Positions 1 through 4,717 of a stretch of DNA of 7,149 nucleotides are shown in pieces. This DNA is from a bacterium (GTDB lineage: Bacteria > UBP15 > UBA6099 > JAJRTR01). The notes below the pieces were generated by a model. The model saw only the letters and a program-made list of their open reading frames with translations, had not been told where the DNA came from and ran no database searches. The stretch is from positions 1-7,149 of the forward strand of contig JAJRTR010000125.1 of NCBI GenBank assembly GCA_024278215.1, written 5' to 3'. The stretch's first letter is position 1. Every line of letters starts with the position of its first letter. The position numbers and the translations under genes are program-made.

Positions 1-237
1 CTGGGACCGCTGGATGCTGAAAGAATGATATGGGAGATAAAGTCGAAAAAGATTCTCTGCTCTTTTCGCGGCATGCCGCCCGCGGACTCACGGGCCGTCG
101 AGGATGTGTTGCTTCGGCTGTCGTCCCTTGTCCGGAAGTTCCCCGAAATCCGCGAACTGGACATCAATCCGCTGGCAGTGTTCCCGGAAGGTAAAGGGTG
201 CGCGGCAGTGGATGCGCGGATTGTTCTTTCCACCTGA
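1..237 (+). CDS. ADP-forming acetate/acyl-CoA ligase, C-terminal end (partial)
   Basis: Only the last 78 codons are in the window; the reading frame is open from base 1 to a TGA at 235-237, so the gene starts upstream. The visible part reads as the end of the ATP-grasp (beta) domain of the NDP-forming acyl-CoA synthetase family. This family converts acyl-CoA + ADP + Pi to the free acid + ATP + CoA in the cytoplasm. The key signature is ELDINPL (bases 154-174), the E-x-D-x-N-P element that lies near the metal/nucleotide site in this fold. It is followed by the usual closing strand, seen here as AVDARIVL, a few residues from the C-terminus. Family knowledge: these enzymes conserve energy in anaerobic fermentation in archaea and some bacteria. 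The substrate (acetate, branched-chain or aryl acids) cannot be told from this fragment. It could be a fused alpha-beta enzyme or a separate beta subunit. Confidence 0.85.
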   Translation: MGPLDAERMIWEIKSKKILCSFRGMPPADSRAVEDVLLRLSSLVRKFPEIRELDINPLAVFPEGKGCAAVDARIVLST

Positions 238-260
238 TGAAATAAGGTGGGGCCTGTGGC

Positions 261-287
261 AACCCGCATATTTCACCAATGCGGGTT
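261..287. terminator. Hairpin between convergent genes, candidate bidirectional terminator
   Basis: A perfect 9-bp inverted repeat, AACCCGCAT (261-269) and ATGCGGGTT (279-287), is separated by a 9-nt loop. It lies 23 bp after the stop of the acyl-CoA ligase and 30 bp beyond the stop of the convergent alpha-galactosidase, where a shared terminator is expected. Neither side has a real T-tract, so intrinsic termination would be weak. The position and perfect stem are the support. Confidence 0.5.
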
Positions 288-317
288 AAGTAAATGGTAT
301 TTGGGCCTGACTGCGTC

Positions 318-2699
318 TCAATCCTGCTCGAACTCGACACAAAGATGCGTCTCGCCGTCCATATCGAATTCGATGTAATAATAATCATTTTGTTCTTTGA
401 TCGGTATCGTTTCGTGCGTTCTGTTTATGGTCGCGCGCATCGGACTGTATCCCCGCGGTATGCAGAGATAGACACGGCCTCTGCGCTGCCCCGGTAGTGA
501 AAAGGTGATGTCGAGTGCGCGCTTGCGCGCGTCGTAGTTTTGCGCCGTCATGTCGACGCCGCCCTGTGTGAAATGGAATGTCGAAGCCACGACATGCGGC
601 ACGTCCCGCACAGGCCGAAGCGACAGCATACGCGACGCATGGCCCGGCACGCGCGGGAGTGTGATCATCCCTTTGTTGCGACCGTAATACCTGTCTTCCC
701 ACAGTTCATAAACATGATATTCGGTGTCGGCGGCAAGCCCGATTTTGTCGAAATATACGGGCAGGTCCGCAGTGTACGAACTCCAGTTGAAACGCGCGAC
801 GACTGTCGGACTGTCGTAATCCCTGTCGAACGGCAGCACAAGCGTCGCGGCGATATCCGAGTCGAAAAGATCGACGGGAACAGCGGGTGTGTCCACGGGC
901 GGAATAAGTTTTTGCGCGAGCGCGACACCGGATTCGCCGAGCGCGGCGAGGTTGTCGCTGATGAACAGCGCCCCCCCGGCCATCGCGACACAGGCCGCGT
1001 GAGTGAGCACTTCGTCGGCACTTAGTTTTGTGTCGTCGAAACGCGACATGAGACAATCGGGGTCGCCAAGGAACCAGCGCCTGTGCATAAAGTATCTGGC
1101 AAACATTACGCGGGCGGCATTGGGCACGCCCGGCGCGGCTTTGTGACCGATAACATCCGACACCAGCGGCTCGTCCCAACTGGGAGAAGTGTCGCCGGCG
1201 ATCCGCGCTCCGTTCACAATGCCGAGAGCGGGCCCGAGCGGAACGCCACAGCCGAGGATGTATGTGTCGTCGCCGACGGCCTCACGAATCGCCTCGAGCC
1301 CGCGCCTGAACGCCTGGGCACGCGTCGCGTCGCTGTCATATCTTACGCCGTCGATCGCACCCGCATAGAGAAAGTCCAGTTTCAGATATTCAAAGCCCCA
1401 TTTGTTTACAATCGTGTCGAACGTGTTATTAAGCCACCGGATGACTTCCGGATGTGTAGTGTCGAGACAATAGACACTCCCGAACGCATAGGGAGAAGTC
1501 CAGAATGTCGTCCAGCGTGGTTTTCCTTTTTTATTTTTTACGAACCAGCCGGGGTGTTCCCTGAACAGCCTGCTGCGGCCTGTGGCCATGAACGGCGCGA
1601 GCCATATCCCAGGCCGGAAGCCTGCGCCGCGGATTTTATTTGCAAGCCACAACATGCCGTGCGGGAACTTTTTCGTTGTTTCGAGCCAGTCGCCGGGTGC
1701 GGGCTGGTAGCCGTCGTCCACCTGGAATACATCTATCGGCAGCCTGTTTTTCAATTCTTTCGCGGCTTCGAGATTCTGCAATATTACTTTCTCCGTCATG
1801 TCGTGGAAGTAGTAGTACCACGAGCACCAGCCGACGGGGTTGGCGGGCATGGACGGGGGCGGTGTTTTCGCGGCGGCTCTCGCGGCATAGGCTTTCAGTG
1901 GCGTGTCAAACAGCAACGTGGCGCTGTCGTCGCCGGAGGCGAGCCGCGGCACTATAAGAAACTCTTCAGCGTTTAAAGTATCGCCACTCGACACCTTATT
2001 GTTCTCGCCATGCGAAACCGCCCGCAGATGATGAAAGAAGCCGTAGCGCGACTTGAACGAAACCTGCGAAAGCTGATCTTTTATAGTCGTGAAGCCTACT
2101 ACAATTGTGCTTCCGTCCGCTTCACGGACGGCGCCGAAGCATTCACCGATGAAATGGCCCCTCGCGGGCGGAAACGCCACTGTGGAGTTTTCCGTCATGT
2201 CGTGAACGAACTTCAGCCGCGGACCGCATAATCGTTCGTCGTCCCTTTTAGTCCCCGAACAACTCCATGTCAGAAAACCGTTGCGCAGGAAACTGTAGCC
2301 GTGTTTGCCGCCGTAACCGAAGAGATGCGCTCCACCACGGCGTTCGAGTATCAGAGGAAAGAAGTCTATACCGCTTATCGCCGACTCGCTTTTGTTTTCT
2401 ATCGAGAGTGCGACCGTGAACGCGGGAGTGTCGCCGATTGTCACTCCCTCGAACACGAGAGTGAGCACGCAGGGGACGACATCGAACCTGTGAGTAGCGG
2501 CAAGACGTGAGTTTTCCCTGTGTATATCGATACTCGAGGCGTTATTTGTTGTTATGCGTTTTTTTCTGCCTGCGATTTTCACACCGGCGACAGCGCCGTC
2601 GAGCACGACCCTTTTCGCGGCTGTGTCCTCGATGCTGTATGTGCCGACCGCATTGTCGTATGTAAGTTTGAGATGCCCCCGCCGGATTGATTCCTTCAT
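318..2699 (-). CDS. Alpha-galactosidase, glycoside hydrolase family 36 (melibiase type)
   Basis: Predicted 793-residue cytoplasmic enzyme that hydrolyses terminal alpha-1,6-linked galactose from melibiose/raffinose-type oligosaccharides. No signal peptide or membrane segment is visible. Residues 1-280 form the N-terminal beta-sandwich, about 285-600 the (beta/alpha)8 catalytic barrel, and about 610-793 a C-terminal beta domain. Barrel motifs visible: VGWCSWYYYF (289-298), FQVDDGYQP (325-333), PGIWLAPF (363-370), YLKLDFLY (438-445), LGCGVPLGP (482-490) and RIAGDTSPSW (499-508). By family analogy D442 is the nucleophile and D503 the acid/base. Their separation of 61 residues is close to that recalled for Thermotoga GalA. 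The start at 2699 has GAGGG four bases upstream and a TATAAT-like -10 beyond that. The same frame stays open to 2867, but that extension crosses the promoter and has no family character. Convergent with the acyl-CoA ligase, divergent from the 2841 gene. Raffinose-synthase-like transferase activity is a less likely alternative. Confidence 0.93.
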   Translation of the reverse strand: MKESIRRGHLKLTYDNAVGTYSIEDTAAKRVVLDGAVAGVKIAGRKKRITTNNASSIDIHRENSRLAATHRFDVVPCVLTLVFEGVTIGDTPAFTVALSIENKSESAISGIDFFPLILERRGGAHLFGYGGKHGYSFLRNGFLTWSCSGTKRDDERLCGPRLKFVHDMTENSTVAFPPARGHFIGECFGAVREADGSTIVVGFTTIKDQLSQVSFKSRYGFFHHLRAVSHGENNKVSSGDTLNAEEFLIVPRLASGDDSATLLFDTPLKAYAARAAAKTPPPSMPANPVGWCSWYYYFHDMTEKVILQNLEAAKELKNRLPIDVFQVDDGYQPAPGDWLETTKKFPHGMLWLANKIRGAGFRPGIWLAPFMATGRSRLFREHPGWFVKNKKGKPRWTTFWTSPYAFGSVYCLDTTHPEVIRWLNNTFDTIVNKWGFEYLKLDFLYAGAIDGVRYDSDATRAQAFRRGLEAIREAVGDDTYILGCGVPLGPALGIVNGARIAGDTSPSWDEPLVSDVIGHKAAPGVPNAARVMFARYFMHRRWFLGDPDCLMSRFDDTKLSADEVLTHAACVAMAGGALFISDNLAALGESGVALAQKLIPPVDTPAVPVDLFDSDIAATLVLPFDRDYDSPTVVARFNWSSYTADLPVYFDKIGLAADTEYHVYELWEDRYYGRNKGMITLPRVPGHASRMLSLRPVRDVPHVVASTFHFTQGGVDMTAQNYDARKRALDITFSLPGQRRGRVYLCIPRGYSPMRATINRTHETIPIKEQNDYYYIEFDMDGETHLCVEFEQD

Positions 2700-2726
2700 A
2701 AATCCCTCGCAAGAAAGTGTTGTCGA

Positions 2727-2756
2727 ATTATAACAGAACCCGCGGCAAAAGCACAA
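2727..2756 (-). promoter_or_regulatory. Sigma70-type promoter for the alpha-galactosidase gene
   Basis: On the minus strand a perfect TATAAT (2732-2727) lies 18 bases downstream of TTGTGC (2756-2751), a weak -35 with TTG conserved. Predicted transcription starts near 2720, giving a leader of about 20 nt that includes the GAGGG ribosome site at 2708-2704. The weak -35 suggests a possible need for an activator; that is inference. Confidence 0.55.
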
Positions 2757-2780
2757 AATCCGGAATCGTTCAATTGTTGT

Positions 2781-2809
2781 TTGACTCGCATTTTCATAGT
2801 GGATATACT
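2781..2809 (+). promoter_or_regulatory. Strong sigma70-type promoter for the pyruvate-kinase-C-like gene
   Basis: TTGACT (2781-2786) and TATACT (2804-2809) are separated by exactly 17 bases, each matching the consensus hexamer at five of six positions. Predicted start near 2816, leaving a leader of about 25 nt that holds AAAGG (2826-2830) before ATG 2841. It sits about 50 bp from the divergent alpha-galactosidase promoter, so a regulator bound between them could act on both genes. Confidence 0.7.
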
Positions 2810-2840
2810 TGCCGTAACAGACAATGAAAGGCGAGCGGAG

Positions 2841-3392
2841 ATGCTGTTCGATAAAAAAGGCGGACATAACACCGGCAGGACACTGGACATCGCGCTGGAA
2901 GAGGCCGTTAAAAGAGGTATCGGGTACATTGTCGTCGCGTCAACGAGCGGTGCGACAGGCGTGGTGGCAGCGGAGCGATTTGCGGATTCCGGGATACAGC
3001 TTATAGTTGTAGCGCACAATACCGGTTTCAAGGCTGAGGGCGAATGGCAGATGGACCCGGAGCGGAAAGCAAAGATCGAAGAGCTCGGCGGCACAGTATA
3101 CAGAGGTACGATGGTGCTTCGTGGGCTGGGCACCGCGATAAAGAAAAAGGGTGGCGGCTCGCCGGAGGAACTTGTCGCGAATACGCTGAGAATGTTCGGA
3201 CAGGGAATGAAAGTATGTGTCGAGATGGCCGCCATGGCCGCCGATGCGGGGCTTGTGCCTTTCGGCGATGTGATATGTGTCGCGGGCACGGCGAAAGGCG
3301 CGGACACCTGCGCGATAATCATGGCAAATTCATCGAACAACTTCTTTGATATAAAAGTCAGGGAGATACTTGCAAGACCGGGCAGGTTCTGA
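2841..3392 (+). CDS. Pyruvate kinase C-terminal-like domain protein (COG1751 type)
   Basis: A 183-residue protein made only of a pyruvate kinase alpha/beta (C-terminal, allosteric) fold, with no catalytic barrel. It therefore cannot be a pyruvate kinase. The function of this stand-alone family is not established. Visible features: an N-terminal segment (residues 1-25) ending in helix TLDIALEEAVKRG; a beta strand and glycine loop IVVASTSGATG (30-40) like the phosphate-binding loop of the pyruvate kinase C-domain; strand IQLIVVAHNTGF (52-63); and a C-terminal region with DVICVAGTAKGADTCAII (143-160), a second glycine-rich turn. No signal peptide or membrane segment. The start is ATG 2841, with AAAGG 10 bases upstream. 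The frame is open further up with alternative TTG 2781 or GTG 2799 starts, but these overlap the promoter. The family is recalled mainly from archaea and anaerobic bacteria. The 97-residue gene 58 bp downstream is probably cotranscribed. Confidence 0.85.
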   Translation: MLFDKKGGHNTGRTLDIALEEAVKRGIGYIVVASTSGATGVVAAERFADSGIQLIVVAHNTGFKAEGEWQMDPERKAKIEELGGTVYRGTMVLRGLGTAIKKKGGGSPEELVANTLRMFGQGMKVCVEMAAMAADAGLVPFGDVICVAGTAKGADTCAIIMANSSNNFFDIKVREILARPGRF

Positions 3393-3450
3393 AAGTCGAG
3401 TTTCACATTACCTTATATCGGGCTAAACCCGGGACAGGGGCTGAAGACAA

Positions 3451-3744
3451 ATGCCGAAAGTTGCTAAAGCGCTAATAAACTTCATCGACGGATCATACCT
3501 GTATGCCGAGCTTTCGAAAAAGCCTGCTGGGAATGATTCAATGCTGTTGTGTTTCAGGGTTATCGGGATGCCTGAGAATTCACCGAAGGACAAGCCGTCT
3601 CTCGCGCTGAATGTCCAGCGGACAGCCTCGGCGAGCAAAGACAGCGAAACGATGATTCCCATGTCGAGAATACACTGCATCACCATACTGGAAGAATATC
3701 TCGGCAAAGATGTGCCCAACGACATGCAGGAATTATGGAAATAG
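3451..3744 (+). CDS. Hypothetical small protein (97 residues)
   Basis: I do not recognise this protein. It is 97 residues, soluble in appearance, with no signal peptide or membrane helix and two cysteines (residues 34 and 76). The first half alternates hydrophobic and polar residues (ALINFIDGSYLYAEL, 7-21; MLLCFRVIGM, 31-40), which suggests beta strands. The middle (41-70) is rich in K, S and D and probably flexible. The end (71-97) includes a likely helix around CITILEEYLG (76-85). The start ATG 3451 has AGGGG ten bases upstream. It lies 58 bp after the pyruvate-kinase-C-like gene with no clear promoter or terminator between, so one transcript is likely. An antisense frame spans most of the same bases, but it lacks a comparable ribosome site and context. 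Confidence 0.62.
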   Translation: MPKVAKALINFIDGSYLYAELSKKPAGNDSMLLCFRVIGMPENSPKDKPSLALNVQRTASASKDSETMIPMSRIHCITILEEYLGKDVPNDMQELWK

Positions 3745-3754
3745 GAAGTAGTGC

Positions 3755-3848
3755 CCGGTTGAAGCCGGAGGAATCAGGGACCTGCGGCTCGCCCGGGACT
3801 TGAGCCCGAAAAAGATGCCGCAGTCGCGGAGAAGGTGCAGGGGCTCAA
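3755..3848. other. GC-rich block of competing inverted repeats between convergent genes
   Basis: Several perfect inverted repeats crowd this 100-base gap. They are CCGG 3755-3758 with 3765-3768; CTGCGGC 3782-3788 with GCCGCAG 3817-3823, enclosing CGGG 3794-3797 with CCCG 3805-3808; and TTGAGCCC 3800-3807 with GGGCTCAA 3841-3848. The last pair runs into the stop codon of the PilZ-like gene. The second and third arrangements share bases and exclude each other. The simplest reading is transcription termination for the two converging genes, but no stem is followed by a T-tract. A small structured RNA is possible. Confidence 0.4.
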
Positions 3849-4513
3849 TACATTCCGCGTTTTCTGAGAGACCGCTGTTTGTCGAAGATGTATTTAACAA
3901 TCTTGTCCTGTTCGCCGGGCCGAATCACTTCATAGTGAATGGTGCTTTCATAGGATACCTGGGCACCTGTCTTCACCTCACTGCAATCCTCGATTTTGCC
4001 GACAAGAGTGACCTGATCATTGTTTGGGGGCAGACTGTAGTTCAACTCGATGTAGTTGCCGGGTGTAAGTTTCATTATGGTGTAGATCACGGCATCGCCT
4101 GGACCGATGGAAATAGTGTGTCCCTTTTTCATATCGGAAATCGGAGTGACGGGGTCGCGCATGATCCTGTAAGTAAGGGGGACATTGTCCTTGAGGCCGT
4201 AGTCGCTACCCTTGGAGCGGACCTTGAGCTGATCTTCCGGCGGCCTGTTGACCTGGACGCTGGGCGGCTGTCCCGGATGAATGGCGGCGATCGGGGCGGT
4301 GAAGCTGATACTCTTTTTCTCGGCATGAATCGTGAAGTCGGCCGGTGCGTCCTTTTTGAAACATTTCGCGGAGTGTTGAGAGGACGGCATGAAGAAATAT
4401 ATCAGGCTGTCGTTTTTCCTGCTGATGATGCTGCCGAATGTATATTTTTCACTCAACACATTTATGGATATTTCCACCCTTTGGCGGATGTGTATTTCGT
4501 CCCATGCAGACAT
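3845..4513 (-). CDS. YcgR/PilZ-like two-domain protein with degenerate c-di-GMP motifs
   Basis: A 222-residue soluble protein with the layout of YcgR-type PilZ proteins. Residues 5-90 form a beta-rich N-terminal domain (HIRQRVEISIN, then IISRKNDSLIYFFMP at 29-43) like the YcgR N-domain. Residues 95-198 form a PilZ-like barrel (VPLTYRIM at 111-118, NYIELNYSLPP at 153-163, VTLVGKIEDC at 168-177). The C-terminal helix EQDKIVKYIFDKQRSLRKRG (201-220) is very typical of PilZ proteins. Family PilZ domains bind c-di-GMP through RxxxR and [D/N]xSxxG. Here no RxxxR precedes VPLTYR, and the second motif reads TISIGPG (133-139) with T for D/N and a shifted glycine. Binding is therefore doubtful. The start ATG at 4513 is preceded by CAGGGGG with a 7-base gap, a strong ribosome site. 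Transcribed divergently from the EF-G-like gene. Assignment rests on overall pattern, not on the signature motifs. Confidence 0.75.
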   Translation of the reverse strand: MSAWDEIHIRQRVEISINVLSEKYTFGSIISRKNDSLIYFFMPSSQHSAKCFKKDAPADFTIHAEKKSISFTAPIAAIHPGQPPSVQVNRPPEDQLKVRSKGSDYGLKDNVPLTYRIMRDPVTPISDMKKGHTISIGPGDAVIYTIMKLTPGNYIELNYSLPPNNDQVTLVGKIEDCSEVKTGAQVSYESTIHYEVIRPGEQDKIVKYIFDKQRSLRKRGMY

Positions 4514-4529
4514 AAATTTTCCCCCTGTA

Positions 4530-4557
4530 TTGACCGTGTCGAAAATTATGTTATAAC
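4530..4557 (+). promoter_or_regulatory. Candidate promoter for the EF-G-like gene
   Basis: TTGACC (4530-4535) and TATAAC (4552-4557) are separated by 16 bases and face the EF-G-like gene. The predicted start near 4564 gives a leader of about 155 nt containing a hairpin with a T-tract. The -10 box overlaps the -10 of the oppositely facing PilZ-like promoter, so the two may exclude each other. Confidence 0.45.
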
Positions 4558-4584
4558 AATACCAATGCTTTATTTAAAAGTCAA
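4556..4584 (-). promoter_or_regulatory. Promoter for the PilZ-like gene
   Basis: On the minus strand TTGACT (4584-4579) is followed after 17 bases by TATTGT (4561-4556). The predicted start is near 4549, about 35 nt before ATG 4513. The -10 is weaker than the -35, and a nearby TATAAC-like alternative exists on the opposite strand. Confidence 0.5.
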
Positions 4585-4587
4585 GCA

Positions 4588-4663
4588 TGTAAGATGCGGC
4601 GGGAGTTAGAGAATAGTGAACCAGCCGGCCCCTCGAGAGCCGGATTTTTCACCTTGTAAGATG
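4588..4663 (+). repeat. Direct repeat of TGTAAGATG flanking the leader hairpin
   Basis: The 9-mer TGTAAGATG occurs at 4588-4596 and again at 4655-4663, a 67-base period, on either side of the hairpin at 4616-4652. It might be a protein-binding pair or chance; nine bases in a 200-base gap is only modest support. Confidence 0.3.
4616..4652 (+). terminator. Hairpin with T-tract in the leader of the EF-G-like gene (candidate attenuator)
   Basis: CCGGC (4625-4629) pairs with GCCGG (4639-4643) across a 9-base loop, followed at once by ATTTTT (4644-4649), the form of an intrinsic terminator on the plus strand. An outer stem GTGAA (4616-4620) with TTCAC (4648-4652) can close the structure across a symmetric 4x4 internal loop. 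It lies 65 bases before the EF-G-like start and downstream of its candidate promoter. No plus-strand gene ends just upstream, so attenuation is as likely as simple termination of read-through. Confidence 0.5.
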
Positions 4664-4717
4664 TAAAGTTTTCTATCCACCCAACCTCATTTTTCTTATA
4701 TCTGGAGGTTTAACGAA

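Noticed and set aside
1083-1976. A 297-codon plus-strand frame inside the alpha-galactosidase gene
   Set aside because: Antisense to the catalytic barrel, which carries clear GH36 motifs on the other strand; a composition shadow.
2757-2780. TCCGGA and CAATTG palindromes between the divergent promoters as a regulator operator
   Set aside because: Each palindrome is only six bases and neither extends outward symmetrically; not enough to call an operator.
2700-2867. N-terminal extension of the alpha-galactosidase by 56 residues
   Set aside because: It spans the promoter of both divergent genes and the ribosome site at 2704-2708, and does not resemble a GH36 N-terminus.
2696-3406. A 236-codon minus-strand frame opposite the pyruvate-kinase-C-like gene
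   Set aside because: Low-complexity S/P/A-rich translation, antisense to a recognised family, and crossing the divergent promoters.
3423-3725. A 100-codon minus-strand open frame antisense to the 97-residue gene
   Set aside because: Serine-rich shadow composition, no recognisable domain, and it runs against the direction of the neighbouring gene with no promoter seen.
3800-4609. A 269-codon plus-strand open frame lying over the PilZ-like gene
   Set aside because: It is longer than the 222-codon minus-strand frame, but it lacks family features and starts inside the inverted-repeat block. The minus frame has a strong ribosome site, a promoter and a PilZ-type C-terminal helix.
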